A stretch of 64,000 nt of DNA from Chondrilla cf. caribensis (GCA_964020155.1 OZ026554.1:2130049-2194048); one strand, 5' to 3'; counted from the first letter of the stretch, positions 37,356 through 51,311 are shown. Made by a program: numbers and translations. The notes: generated from the letters alone by a model not told the origin.

Positions 37356-37703
37356 TCACAACTTGAAAGTGGGAAATGAGCCAAACAAAATTAAACAGTA
37401 TTGGTATACCAAGACAATCTTGAAAATCGTCTTGGTTATCGTCATGAAGGTTAACATAGGGAAGATTAAGTTATCAGGTTGAATGATGCCAAAAGGTGCT
37501 GCTGCCTGTACAAGGAACATTTTCCCATCTATCACCATCGTTACAGACTTGTTTGGTTCTTCCATGTTAGCAGGTGCCATTGTTTGCAAGTTCAAAAATG
37601 CTGCACCATTCATTAATACTGTCCGACAATTGGTATGAATAGGCAGTTTGGATATTCCCCTGTAGTTAGCCTCCTTTTGCTGGTGTAGGGTTTTAAGTAC
37701 CAT
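37356..37703 (-). pseudogene. Unrecognised exon-like open frame, second fragment at 63.5 kb
   Basis: The frame includes LMNGAAFLNLQTMAPANMEE, then PNKSVTMVIDGKMFLVQAAA and a hydrophobic stretch. The LMNGAAFLNLQTMAPA part has a shorter homologue on the - strand at about 63485-63545 (MNGVGLLNVQIVAPA, then stop), also next to an Ig-like pseudogene copy. That makes a former exon of the same - strand gene plausible. Family unknown. Confidence 0.3.
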
Positions 37704-38137
37704 GTAACTGATGCTGGTGGTTTAATGTTAAGTCTACCGTTTACTGCAAAATTAATTGGTCACTCCATATGCCTATTTGGTAGGTCAAGGTATGCATATT
37801 TCTTAGCTTCGCCTCTTTCCGCAATGTATTGCGGAAAAAATATGACCATTGCGTCATCTCCTCGCGTAGTGATATCAGCGCTCTTCGCAGGGCGACTTCG
37901 TGCATTTACGTATTTGAATTAAGATAGTTCAAGTTTCCACCAAGTATGTTATAGCTTTGAAAACTTGGACTGTTCATTTTTACCATGCAAACATATTATT
38001 TTAAAAAGCATCCGTCTATAGGCATTGTCCGAGATATGCATATGGCGTACCTACCCTACAGTTACTGGCAAACTATACGTACCTGGTTACTGAGTCTGTC
38101 CACGACAGTGCTACTGACAACCTCTCCTCTAGTGGCT

Positions 38138-38413
38138 CTAGTGTTGACCGTCACGATAAGAACTCCACCAACGTTCTCTACTGCGAAAGATGCAACCACT
38201 GACGTCCACCGGGCCCCACTCTCCTGACGGGGAACAGGTCCTCCTCGCCTGGGAATTGGGATGTAACCTCAGACTAGCAAGTGAACACTGTACGTATTCC
38301 TTAACACCCGTTGGAGTAGAGAACCTTCTGAACTCGGAAATTAGATCTATATGGGACAACAGTTCGGAATTCCCTCTGGGTCGTGGATAAAAGAGCGTTT
38401 CAAGATTCTTCAC
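38138..38413 (-). pseudogene. HRM/sushi-like exon, eroded copy
   Basis: Contains VKEYVQCSLASLRLHPNSQA then RRTCSPSGEWGPVDVSGCIF. The R-T-C...G-x-W-x-P-V-D-V-S-x-C pattern resembles the hormone-receptor (HRM) domain of adhesion GPCRs and also the end of a sushi domain. A possible donor GAAC|GTTGGT follows. The upstream part, continuous at 48219-47900, is broken here by indels and stops. Assignment is by eye. Confidence 0.45.
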
Positions 38414-38639
38414 TACTTCGTTTCATCGAAACCGTCTACAAAGTACCTCACATCGCTCCCTGAAACAATCAGCAAAATGGCTGCAACGTGGAGGTTTGAA
38501 AGCAAAAGGGCGCTTCATTACTCCAAATTCGCCATAGATTGATTGTATTATTATTGAATCAGATGCACATTGTCAAATGATAATTGAATTTGGCAATCAC
38601 ACTGAGAAACAATTGGCTATAAGAAATATGAATGTCTAT

Positions 38640-38917
38640 GAATATTGTCAATCATGAACATGATTATCATTTCTTTGATATTTTGGGCATTCACTAGGGA
38701 GGACACATTTGTTGTTCCTTTTGTCCACAATCTGTCCACTAGGGCACCCACAACCAGGTCTGCAAACAAAAGTGCAGAGAATATTATGGGGATGTTCACA
38801 GATCCCCTGGCATGGTGCACAGCCATCATAGAAGATCTGTCCTCTGGTAACGTTCTGGATTGAAATACGGTATTGTGTGCCAATTGTGACAATTTTATTC
38901 ACTGACAGCAGGATCAA
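38640..38917 (-). pseudogene. TIL-like cysteine-rich exon
   Basis: Reads APCQGICEHPHNILCTFVCR then PGCGCPSGQIVDKRNNKCVL and PSECP: the C-x3-C...C-x-C-P-x-G-x-V-x-D...C-V...C-P spacing of trypsin-inhibitor-like (TIL) domains. The usual first Cys pairs are incomplete. The upstream reading continues to VDSRGT, then meets a stop, and the preceding exon-like frame (38914-39170) is in another phase. A second, internally deleted copy lies at 49167. Confidence 0.45.
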
Positions 38918-39170
38918 TGTGCCTCTAGAGTCAACAATAACGTTATATCATCTGTGACACTCCTTGTGGGCAATGCTGATGCAGTGAAACACAGGTTGAC
39001 TTGAAGGGATTCCCAGGCTCCCACCTGGAGACCTGACTGTAACTGCACCGTGCACGTACTGGATTCTAACAGGAGACCTGCATTACTTGCTTGAAAGAGG
39101 AAACGATATCCATTTGAAGCAGTTGAGTTGGCGAGAAGATTTGGAGTCCGCCTCCTGTACAAATGGCCAA
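38914..39170 (-). pseudogene. Unrecognised exon-like frame upstream of the TIL exon
   Basis: A possible acceptor CATTTGTACAG|GAGG precedes a frame with TPNLLANSTASNGYRFLFQ, ASNAGLLLESSTCTVQLQSG and so on. A shorter homologue lies at 50620-50720. Domain unknown. Confidence 0.35.
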
Positions 39171-39199
39171 TAACAGTATTCAGAAATACACACAAATGC

Positions 39200-39769
39200 A
39201 TATGTTGCACAACTCAAAGACCTTCAATGAACACAGTAATAAGACAGGCTGATAGAGGCTAGGTTGCTATTTGCTCCTTGAGATTATTGTATATTCATGC
39301 GATGGTATACATATATACATAGTCAGTCATACACAATGTTCGGCCTTACCAGTATAGTGAGGGGCAAGTAAAAGTGAGCTTCAGTTTAGTGCAGGAACAG
39401 AGACAGTCATACCTCAATTGTGAGACACAATTTGGCTTGTCGCAAATATGCCAAGAGAGATACTAAGAGATCACAAGTCAAAATTGGATTGACAGTTTGA
39501 ACATAGAAGACTTGTTCAATGGTAATGGCTATGAACATTGTAAAGTGATATGAACTGCCAGCAGTAACACAAAAGGCATGATATAAAGGTGAATATGCTG
39601 GGTGATGGTTTCCTTAATACAAAAATGGTATAATACTAAGGATGAAATGATACGGACTGAATCACTACAAATACATGCACTGTCTATCACAACACATGCA
39701 GATGCATACACAACATCAATGCACATACACAGGGCATACTCATGGATGTACAACACTGTCTCACACATA
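39200..39769. other. Intergenic stretch of the duplicated unit
   Basis: No gene seen. It parallels 50745-51310 (CTCAAAGAC, GGTTACTATTTGCTCC-like, GGCTATGAACATTGTAAAGT). Confidence 0.5.
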
Positions 39770-39850
39770 ACAGAGGCCACACAAGTTAGATTGTTGACCA
39801 TCCCATTATAGGAGGCCATAGAAGTGAACCTGTTGACCACCACATTCATG
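39770..39850. repeat. About 41-bp minisatellite, two units
   Basis: AGGCCACACAAG...TTGTTGACCATCCCATTATAGG followed by a second AGGCCATAGAAG unit; same family as 11625-11760. Confidence 0.7.
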
Positions 39851-40733
39851 AGAGGCCTATCTTTGATCACAACACATGCTATATATACAAGAAGTTAAAC
39901 AATGAGCTCTGAATTATCACATTCAGGCAGCTGGCTACACCATGAGCTTGTTGACCAATCACATACTCAATACTGCATGCACAGTGCTGTTGTATGAGTA
40001 TCAGCCTTGAATGTGTACTAGCACCAATGAATAATAATATATAGTTTAAATGAACAATGGATGGTTTCTGGGCAAACTCTAATCAGATCCTGCACATATG
40101 ATAGAAAATGTGGGAACACAATATGCGGTACACATTTGAAGGATTCTAAACAGGGACAAAGACAAAATAATTCATCAATAGCAGAGCTTGATGTATTCCA
40201 AGGATTTGCATTGCTACATTCTGCTGATATCAGGGTGGCTATTCTATGACATTGTGCTCATTGCCGTGTTGTACCTGTGTGACACTATGTTGCCTACAGG
40301 GGACATTCTTTTACGTTTCAGGAGAGTGTGATGCCAATATCCTTCTTTTACCATTGAATATTTTTAAATACATGTTCACATAGAGTGGTAGCGAACTCTA
40401 TAATATTATTTGGAATGACAAAAATAGCACATGATAATATATGCCTCCACATTCACACCCACCCACCAATATATAAGCACCACATATCACACACATACGA
40501 AAAGAAATCATATCACTTCATCTATTCAGATACAAAGTAGATAGAAGTAAATATATAATACAGTGGTGAGTGGAATCAATGGTACCAAAACTCACGGGGC
40601 ACTCCCAAGTGCTCACATGTGCTCGACATGCGAATACTCCAATCCTTTGTTCTTTAAGGCATTATTTTTAGTCTAGCAGCGAGGTGATTCATATCATTCC
40701 TGTATGACCATATATGCTATGGTGATAAATTGA

Positions 40734-40734
<1 letters not shown>

Positions 40735-40794
<60 letters not shown>

Positions 40795-40819
40795 GTGCGT
40801 GTGCATGTGCGTGTGTGTT

Positions 40820-40891
<72 letters not shown>
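40735..40891. repeat. (TG)n microsatellite
   Basis: Two long TG blocks separated by GTTGTGCGTGTGCATGTGCG. Upstream of gene 4. Confidence 0.97.
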
Positions 40892-41897
40892 ATTTTCAAC
40901 ATTCTTGTGTGGGTATGCGTATATAAAATAGAATACAATAAATAGGGCAAAATGGCTTCACTGCAAGGTTTCGCTTGATTGATTTAACATGTAGTCATGT
41001 AAGGATTCTGTCTGAATGTGTGCAGATGTCTCACTAATAGTGTTAACATGCAATCATACAAGTGCACAAAGTGTAATTAGACATAAGAACAGGATGTTTA
41101 CTGCTTCAGTTAGAAACCTACCGTACATGCATGGACATTTATATGTCATCAAGTAGTAATCTACCTACCCTCTTCCTCCACTCACTGTTTGACACAATTG
41201 AACAATTGATAGGGGATGCGGGCGTGTATGTGTGTGCATGTATGAATGTGTATGTATTACATGCATGTAATATGCATTTGCACACTGGTGTGTTTAGGTG
41301 AATATGATTACATATAAAAGATACTACGAAATGGCTTCACTTAAGGTTTCATTTAATTGAGTTATCATGCAGTCATATAAGGATCTAATATTTAATTAGT
41401 GTGTACATTGTCAGGTAAGAGTGTGTGCATGTATGCTATGCCCTAAGCCTAACTTGCCTGATTCAGCACGAGATTATATACAATTACATCAATATTAGCA
41501 TTTGCACGTAGATGTGAGCATGTGTAAGGTGTTTTCACGATGCTAAACTTACTAAGTTCACAGCTCATGATCACATATGTAACATATTTAACAGAGAAAA
41601 ATGGCAGAATTTAAAAATATAGTGCAGTTCAGATAATTGTGCATAGCAACCTTGAAAAAAATAGAGAGTACATATCAAAACTCTGCTAAACTAGAGGATG
41701 ACAAACCCCTTTACTTCATTCATGTGGTGATGGAAGCATTCTCTTGAGTTACATTGACAGGAAAGTGTAGAGAATAATTCCTTCACACAGTATCCAACCC
41801 AACACAGACAGGAGGAAGGCTTAGTAGTAGTGAAAAGCACAGAATGTGGGGTCAGTTCTGTAAATACCCATAAAACAATCTATTCTGCCAGGAATGT
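40892..41897. other. Upstream flank of collagen gene 4
   Basis: No gene seen. It matches the flanks of genes 2 and 3 up to about 41470, then jumps to the promoter block, so the second promoter-like block present in those units is deleted here. Confidence 0.55.
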
Positions 41898-41906
41898 TAT
41901 AAAATA
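41898..41906 (+). promoter_or_regulatory. TATA-like box, collagen gene 4
   Basis: TATAAAATA 175 bp before the start codon in the conserved promoter block. Confidence 0.6.
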
Positions 41907-42072
41907 TTATTGTATACACCTGGAATCTGACTTGTGCTTCAGAGTTGTACATTGTCAATGAATATCATTAAACGTGGGTGTGTCCTCCAAATAACTATTA
42001 AATTAGTCTGTTCTGCTGTGGTTACCACAAACTAGCACTAACAAACTGAGTGTGTTGGCTAGAGTTAGAGTT

Positions 42073-45000
42073 ATGGCACCAATTGTCAAGGTCTTTGTAC
42101 AATTGGCTCTTTTGTGCTATGTGGCGACTACCAGTATCGGGAGTAGCATTGACTTCCAAAAGGCACTTGCCACTCTTCAGAAGGAAGTGGAGAATCTCAA
42201 ACAGCAGTCTCAAGAAGAAATACATTCTTTGGTGACTGAGCTGAATGAGCTGAAGCAGCAGTCGAAACAGGAAATCAAGTTACTTCACCAGAGATTAGAG
42301 CAAATTGAAGCCAAAGGTTAGTTGCACTGAGGTTCATTGCTAAACTTTTTGTACAATGCCATATCCTGGCTGTGACCAGAAACAGTACAGTGTAACTCCA
42401 CCTGGTGCCTTACCCACAATACCATTTGATTATAGTACCTCTGTAAAAGTAATAAATGTCTGAGAAAAATAATATTGTGTGTGTTTGCAAGCTAAAGGGC
42501 TCTATAGCTATAGTTGACAAAGTAGTCATTTTGAATCAAACGAGGTTATGTGGTTTTGACCTTGTTGGTCCTCAACATATGGGTCCAATGACCAAAAATG
42601 GAAGTGAGACTGTTATCAGTAAAACATTGTGTGGAGTGGCATGCGTAGCCAGGCCCTTTTCCTGATCACTTCCTCATTGGTATCCACTGTCATTGGATAG
42701 TGAATGGTTGGTTAATTGATTAATCACCAGTCGTAATTAAGTGCGCATGTGGAACATGTCCATTTGCACTTACATGGCTTCCACCAGAGTGAAATTTTAC
42801 CGAATTATTTCCTTGCTTATCTCCATAATAGTTCCTCAAAGTGCGTCGATGGTACATTCATTCGATAGAGTACTTTGTAAGCTTCATTTTGATATAAAGG
42901 TTTTCTCTATAACTCTTAATAGCACGAAGATCAATCGATCGATGTACGCCATATAAAATATCATAAATTTATCGATCGGGTCTCGGAGAAACGGCTGAAG
43001 ATAATAATTCAGGTATCTATCGATAGAATAGGCGATTTTTAAAAACTTGTGTTTGCTAGATTTTGATAGCACAAGTAGATGTTGAGAAAATCGGATTTAA
43101 GTGTGATTATGAAGAGACGCGCTGAAAAAACACGTCAATATCTTGTCGGAAAAAGCACACATAAATTTCTAGCAAACAGAAAAGATGGAAATTTATGTAT
43201 GCTTACCTATAAAGTCGACGCCGATGTCCTTGCTCGTCTTTGACGGACCCAGTTCATCATTAAAACAATATCTCCTAAGACCTCATGCGAGAGCCGTAAG
43301 TCACACGAATATCATGTGACTAGTTGGGTTACGTCATCATCTCGCCAAATTTAAGTGTTATCGGAATAATATCTTTGATCGTTTTGATGCCTTTTCGGCC
43401 CAATCGAATGTTTCTTTTCAAGTCTTAATATCTCGAAAGATTGCATTGATAGGATTCTTTGATCGTTGCGATAATAATGATGAATTGGAATTAAAACGGA
43501 ACACCCAGAGACAATCGAGGTACGCAACGATATTTGTTGGAATTTGATCTTATATCAATTTTATATCATTTTATTTCATCATTTTATCGCTATTGTGCAC
43601 TTTCGATACATAAAATAACCAAAATTACTCCCTTCTTGATCATAAATTTATTTCCATAGCGCCGTTGCATCGCTTAAAAGGTCCCAATCGGTATACGCAG
43701 TGGAGTAGACACTTCAATCCTTTGATTTGAACCTCCAGTAAAGGGTTTTAATCAAAGGGGATAAGAATTAAAGTGTTATGGTAACGCCTCATGTATATTA
43801 TTCTTCCTACGTGCTCCAATCTTCGATTAGGTACGATCGATATTCTTGCGTAATCACTCGATCAAATCACAAGCGCGTCATGTGACAAAGGGATCTTAAA
43901 TTGCACTAAGGCGTTAATACCATCCTATTAACGCTTAGTGCGGAAAGTGGACATGTTCCACATGCGTGGGCGTAACCGGAAAGCAATCACACTTATTAGA
44001 CTGAGTATTAATTTTAGTCATCCAATAGACGTGATGTGGAGTCTTTAAGAGTCCTTTTCACAATTGAGGTACTTTTGAAGTACAAAATTGAAGCCATGTA
44101 TTGAAGGTTATGGGTAATAAGGTGGGGGTGGCTTCTGCTTCACTAACTTAATTTCTTCTTGTATTAATCAATCCGGTTGCACAAGTAATGATGATCACAT
44201 TTGAAATTAAAATCGACTGATTAATTGATTAATTCTCCCAGCACTACTATAAAACTAAAGTACACTGCTATTACAATAGTGGTGTGTGCATGCATGTATG
44301 TGCATGTGTACTGTGCATAATGTGTGTAGGTGTGTATGCATGTGTGTGTGCATGTATGTGTACATACAGTGTGGATGCAGGCAAAAATGCACCCTTTCCT
44401 ATCAGTGGTTTGGGCTAGAGTGGTTCAAAATTATGCACTCCACAAAACCAATGTACACACCAGTGTTATGTTTTGTGTGTGTGAAGATAGTTGATACACA
44501 TGTTACATTTAAGTATAATATTATCATGAAGATGTAAATCAACAAGTTCCTTTAAGTGTGTGCGGACACAAAAAAACATGCTATAATTGTTTCTATGGTG
44601 TATATGAAGGGAGTACATGTGAGAGAGGGGTACAAGTTGCTAATTATATACATTTATGTATTATATTATACAATTTGCTGCCTTTTGCCATTTTATATCA
44701 TTTCATACAATTATAGCACAATTAATAATGTGTATACGTACATACTGCATAAATAATCTTTAAACTTCCTGAAACCTTATAAATAGATATTAAGTGCCAC
44801 CTTAAATAGCCTATGGGTAACAGTTCCCCATGTTATAAATAAGAATACCTGATTCCTGATACCTGATACCCAATACCTAATACTTTAAACTACTGTACCT
44901 ATTGCTACCTACCTAAATATTTTAGGCAACCCTGGCTTTACCTATCAGTCCTGAATATCTCTCACTTTCCTTATAATTAATACTCACATTACACATAACC

Positions 45001-45935
45001 CTTGAGAAAAAATCTGTTTGTGTTTAACAGAATTGGACAAACCTCTACAAAGAATGAGACGTGGAGAAGGCACTGTTTCCCCAACACCTGAACCTTGCGT
45101 TTGTCCACCTGGACCACCAGGACCACCTGGTCAAGCTGGTACAGCTGGATCAAAAGGTGAAAAGGGACAGCGTGGAAAACAAGGCAAAATGGGAGCAATG
45201 GGGTTGAATGGAACAAAGGGTGAGAAGGGTGAACAGGGAGATACAGGACTTCAAGGAATGATTGGACAGAAAGGTGAACCAGGAGTAAAGGGATTGCAAG
45301 GACTGCCAGGAGTCAATGGTACCAAGGGAGAAAAGGGTGAACAAGGAGATCAAGGAGTTAATGGAACAAAGGGTGAACGTGGAGAAAAAGGACAATCAGG
45401 AAATGATGGACAGAAAGGTGAACCAGGACTAAAAGGACCACAAGGACTAATAGGAGATACAGGCCCTCAAGGAGACATAGGACCCCAAGGACCACCAGGA
45501 CCACGAGGAAATCAAGGAGGTAATGGAACAAAAGGTGAACGTGGAGAAACAGGACAACCAGGAAATACTGGACAGAAAGGTGAACCAGGACTGAAAGGAG
45601 ACATAGGACCCCAAGGACCACAAGGAAAAGGAGGACCACAAGGAGAAATGGGACCCCAAGGACCACAAGGACCAAAAGGAGGCATAGGATCCCAAGGACC
45701 AAAAGGAGACGTAGGACCCCAAGGACCAAAAGGAGACGTAGGACCCCAAGGACCAAAAGGAGACATAGGACCCCAAGAACCACAAGGACGTCAACCAAAA
45801 GGATACAAAGGAATCCGAGGACCACCAGGACCACCAGGACCACCAGGACCAAAAGGAGATATAGGACCCAAAGGACCCCAAGGACCAAAAGGACCAAAAG
45901 GAGATATAGGACCCCAAGGACCCCAAGGAGACTAG
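42073..45935 (+). CDS. Collagen gene 4 (2 exons, 382 aa; intron holds a 1.2-kb element)
   Basis: Exons 42073-42316 and 45031-45935, donor AAAG|GTTAGT, acceptor TTTAACAG|AATTGG, phase-1 intron of 2714 bp. Signal peptide and coiled coil as in gene 2 (with LKQQS for LRQQS), Cys104 and Cys106, then about 91 Gly-X-Y triplets. Four NGT sequons. A 27-bp unit coding GPKGDVGPQ is tandemly repeated about three times (about 45690-45770). Two defects occur in the register: a Gly-to-Glu change (GPQEPQG) and an irregular GRQPKGYKG. It ends PQGD with no cysteine tail. The frame is otherwise open, so the gene looks functional; the interruptions would kink the triple helix. Confidence 0.87.
42744..43966. mobile_element. 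1.22-kb inverted-repeat element in intron 1 of gene 4
   Basis: CGCATGTGGAACATGTCCA begins the element and its exact complement ends it. Gene 2 and 3 introns read AAGTGGGCG or AAGTGGGTG at the empty site; here AAGTG and TGGGCG flank the element, giving at most a 2-bp (TG) duplication. No long frame inside; it includes ATCGATCGATG/ATCGAT-rich stretches and a 15-bp hairpin near the right end (CACTAAGGCGTTAATA...TATTAACGCTTAGTG, one bulge). Superfamily not identified. Confidence 0.85.
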
Positions 45936-46499
45936 GCATAGGACAACCAGGATAGAACTACTTAGACAGGGTCTAGAGCATGTTAGCCCTCACAAACTCA
46001 CTCTATGTATATTTTGTACATGCAAATTTAATAATGGTTACTTGTGCAGGAAAATGAGAGAGAGAGAGAGAGATGCAGTAGTGGCTGACACTGGAATGAA
46101 CAATGTGTAGATACAATATTGGGTCAATACATATAAAAAGAATTAAGGTACATAATATGCATATAAATAAATACATTAGACTAAGTGCATAATATGCATA
46201 TAAATAAATACATTAATGCATACTATACATATCGGATGGTAAGACCCTAATTCAAGTTAATGGAATAGTTACTATGTATCAGAAGGAGGGTTTGTTAGAT
46301 CATGTCTGTACACTTTAGCATATGTTTATATGTTCTGCAGTTCTATAGCTATGTAGGGGCCGTTTTTAGCAATTTCAGTGCATATAATAATTGTGTGTAC
46401 ATTACGTACTCACCCCTTGTCCATCAGTAGAGTAGGTGGGCAAGGGGCACAATATACGTACTACAGCAGACACTTAGTAATCTCCCACATCTGGTTGGA
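45936..46499. other. 3' flank of collagen gene 4
   Basis: Unlike the other five genes, the conserved 3' flank is absent directly after the stop. A (GA)n run lies at 46045-46070 and an AAGTGCATAATATGCATATA-type short duplication at 46145-46210. No gene seen. Confidence 0.45.
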
Positions 46500-46820
46500 A
46501 ATCTCATTGAATGTTACAGATCGCAAGTGACTGTAAAGAAAGAGTGAACCCCCTTGAGGTCATGTATACCCCCCTAAATGTAGAGGTCATGTATAATAGG
46601 CGGGTGGTACAGGTATCCAAAGCAAAACGGAGTAAAATGGCTGCCTGTTTCACTTCATAATTGAGAATGTCCAACCATTTTTATCACTATATCAGCAGTA
46701 TACACTACACCAAATGTACACAAAATCAATATACTAATAAGAAACAACACATAGCGCCTATTACCAGTATAAATGGAGCGATTTTTCAGTGAGTTATGAG
46801 ATCTCACTAATTAAGCAAGC
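46500..46820. repeat. Dispersed 300-bp segment of the cluster unit
   Basis: Copy of 34990-35300, with an extra small duplication of the GAGGTCATGTATA stretch. Confidence 0.5.
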
Positions 46821-47073
46821 GAAAGTGACACTAGATCTCTCTGCATGGAGCGTCTTACAAAGAAGTATTCTGGACACATTTAGTTGGATTCAGTCAGCAT
46901 TTAACAATGCTCACAGACCAGCATCCTGTTGAAGATTGCTGAGAAGACAGTATATTTCGACCAATTGAACAAATTAAACCAATTGCCACCCAAAGGGGAC
47001 AGTTATCTAGATCAGGTCCTGGGGTTGATTTGTTTACCCATTACGTGAAATCCCAATAAGGATTGTGGACAAT

Positions 47074-47074
47074 T

Positions 47075-47138
<64 letters not shown>
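47074..47138. repeat. (CA)n microsatellite
   Basis: Uninterrupted CA followed by GACAGACAG. Confidence 0.96.
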
Positions 47139-47143
<5 letters not shown>

Positions 47144-47289
47144 GACAGTCATGCATACTGACACCACAGGGATACTGGCATTCATGACTATATAAGTATA
47201 CACAAACACAAATTCTAACAATTCATTACAACAACACTAGTGAGTGAATGGATAACTGTACAGTGTATAGAGATGACAGAAAGTGCTTC

Positions 47290-47600
47290 AACAGTAAGAA
47301 GGGGCCAAACAGTACCTGTTGGAATGTACACTACGTATACAAGCTTTGGTGGAGTTGAGAAATTGAACTATCCACTTGGCATACCTTCCACATCAAACAC
47401 TTCCAGGATACTGGAGTTGACGGTGAGTGGCAGTGATCCCTCCATCACTAAAACTTCGGTCTCAAGATCTAAACACTGTATCTTCCCAGGCTTGTCAGCA
47501 ACTGGAGTGTGAGACATTGTACCATATCAGGTGATCCTTTGCAGAGCAAAAAGCAAACATGTCAAGATCACCAATAGAGATACAACAATCACAATATAAA
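47290..47600 (-). pseudogene. Exon A copy, internally deleted
   Basis: The - strand carries LTVNSSILEVFDVEGMPSG and FNFSTPPKLVYV, with CTGTTGGAATGTACACTACG at the donor. The central STVLV...SGDE block is reduced by a deletion near 47455-47470. No Ig-like exon B follows at lower coordinates. Confidence 0.5.
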
Positions 47601-47727
47601 CACAATACACAGCTGACCTTAGTTGTGGAACTCCACTGCATGGAATGCATTAGTCGCAGTTAACTGGCAAACTATACGTACCTGGTTCTAGGGTCTGTCC
47701 ACGCCAGTGCTACTGACAACCTCTCCT

Positions 47728-48219
47728 CTAGTGGCTGTAGTGTTGAGCGTTGCGATAACAACTAGTTACACTAACGTTCTCTCTACAGCGAAAGGTGCAC
47801 CCACTGACGTCCACCGGGCCCCACTCTCCTGACGGGGAACAGGTCCTACTCGCCTGGCAATTGGGATGTAACCTCAGACTAGCAAGTGAATACTGTACGG
47901 ATTCCGTAACACCCGGCCGCGGTGAAGTAAAGGACCGTTCTAACTCTGAAATTAGATCTATGGGACAACAGCTTGGAGCATTCCCCAGTGGAAGTGGAAT
48001 AAAATTAAAAGACGTTAAATGTCTCTTCGTTTCAGCGAAACTATGGCTACAAAGAACCTCACATCGCTCCATGACACAATCAGCAATAAGGGCTGTAACG
48101 TTAACGTGGAGGTTTGACAGTAAAATGGCGGCAATATTATAATTACGGTCACCACTGTCACACTTCGCTTTACAATCGGCCATAGTACAAAAATCAATTG
48201 ATTCCTCCAAATTCATCAT
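47728..48219 (-). CDS. HRM/sushi-like exon, intact 163-codon frame
   Basis: The frame runs without a stop for 163 codons. It has a Cys-rich N-terminal part (DFCTMADCKAKCDSGD, DCVMERCEVLC) and a C-terminal segment VQYSLASLRLHPNCQASRTC then SPSGEWGPVDVSGCTF that resembles an HRM domain (as in adhesion GPCRs) or a sushi end. A plausible donor GAAC|GTTAGT near 47770 would end the coding exon after FRCREN. There is no signal peptide, so an upstream exon is expected. It may be part of a - strand extracellular receptor gene with exon A and TIL-like pieces, but neighbouring pieces are degraded; it could be the last intact exon of a dying gene. Confidence 0.4.
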   Translation of the reverse strand: MMNLEESIDFCTMADCKAKCDSGDRNYNIAAILLSNLHVNVTALIADCVMERCEVLCSHSFAETKRHLTSFNFIPLPLGNAPSCCPIDLISELERSFTSPRPGVTESVQYSLASLRLHPNCQASRTCSPSGEWGPVDVSGCTFRCRENVSVTSCYRNAQHYSH

Positions 48220-48285
48220 AGATTAATTGCATTATTATCGATGCGCCAATGATAATGTACTAAATAGAAATACAATTGGCTATAT

Positions 48286-49091
48286 AAGGTAACGCGGGGT
48301 AATTTCGGTCACGGTTTATTTCCGGTCACTTGTAAGAAGTCAGCTCGCTACTCCAGAATACTAAGCTTTCGAGTAAAACTTCAACGCTGTGCTGGTAGTG
48401 TTAACACTTAGCTACAACATACCTTACAGCGAAGTCAGTTGCTTCCTTCTCGTGTTCCAGCCGGCCATCTCCTTTAAAAGCGGTATGTGATAAACCGTCG
48501 CGGCTACTTGACAAAACTTCGAACTTTTCCTTCGTACTATCGAAAGAAGAGCATTCGTTGAGATAAAACTGTGCAGAGTTAAAGTATAATCCTCGAGGAG
48601 ACTTCGTATCACTTTTGAGGTGGATTCTCGCCTGATGGGTATGGCGAGTACAACCTCTAGGTACATCCTTACACAAAGCGCTGCGTAAGCGGCGACGAAA
48701 ATTAATGTAATGAAGATCTATTGTTTTGAAACAAGTGAGAACACGCGTATCTTAAAATACCTCGGAATAAGAGAAAGCAGAACAGGAAGAAATGTCTCTT
48801 ATGCATAACTGCGTCTCTACGGCCAACGTAGATCCGAATTTCACCCATATTCAGCCATTGACCGGAAATACCCCGTTAACGGCAAATTCCGGGACTCACA
48901 GTGGCATTTTAAAAAGTTTATTTTCTCATACAAGCGAGCGGCTGGTCCGAGCTATTCTTCTCTGCGAATGAGTATATATGTAGTAGCATCAATGGCTATC
49001 GTTGACTTGCTTTTTGTTCACTAGTTCAAGAGCTTTCCTCGAGCGAAATCGTTGAATTCGCAGAGTGACCGGAAATACCCCGTTCTACCTT
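48286..49091. mobile_element. 806-bp inverted-repeat insertion with internal terminal-motif copy
   Basis: Ends AAGGTAACGCGGGGTAATTT and AAATACCCCGTTCTACCTT are imperfect inverted repeats (both contain the GGTCAC/GTGACC pair), flanked by ATAT. The paralogous site near 38620 (GGCTATAAGAAATATGAATG) lacks it. The motif CCGGAAATACCCCGTT occurs at the right end and again at 48862-48877. A 91-codon - strand frame (48401-48676) is the longest; not recognised. Confidence 0.75.
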
Positions 49092-49166
49092 ATATATTGT
49101 ATGATCATTGCATATGCCTATGAATAATGTCAGTCAAATAACACATACATATTATTATTTATTTCT

Positions 49167-49358
49167 TCAACACGTTGGGCATTCACTAGGAAGGACATAT
49201 TGGTTGTTCATCTTGCCCATAAACAGTCCCCAATTCTGATTTGAAATTCGGTAATTAAATTGGGTGTCTATTTGACATCTGCTTTCACTGATGGTAGGAT
49301 CATTAGGAACAGAATTCCACAATGCGATGTGTAGACTTCCTAAATTCACCCTTCCCAC
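49167..49358 (-). pseudogene. TIL-like exon with the cysteine core deleted
   Basis: Reads DTQFNYRISNQNW, then GLFMGKMNNQYVLPSECPTC, matching QYRISIQN and KRNNKCVLPSECP of 38648-38917. The intervening C-rich core is missing and one conserved Cys is Tyr. Confidence 0.5.
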
Positions 49359-49575
49359 ATTATCTCGTCATCACAATTTCCCTGTATTACCCTATCATAC
49401 AAAAAATATTAATATACAAACTTACATAAATTCTAACCACAAACTACATTTATAGCCAGACAGAGTCTGCTGGGGCTCTTGAAAGGTCTATACATGTAGA
49501 AAAAATTTCAATGCATTTTACATTTGCCCAGCAATGTGCCTTCAGACAATAAACTGATATCACTCGTGACACTCC

Positions 49576-51311
<1,736 letters not shown>

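Noticed and set aside
48401..48676. 91-codon - strand frame as a possible transposase
   Set aside because: Too short, no DDE/D or zinc-finger motif, and only one copy is visible; kept as a note within the element.
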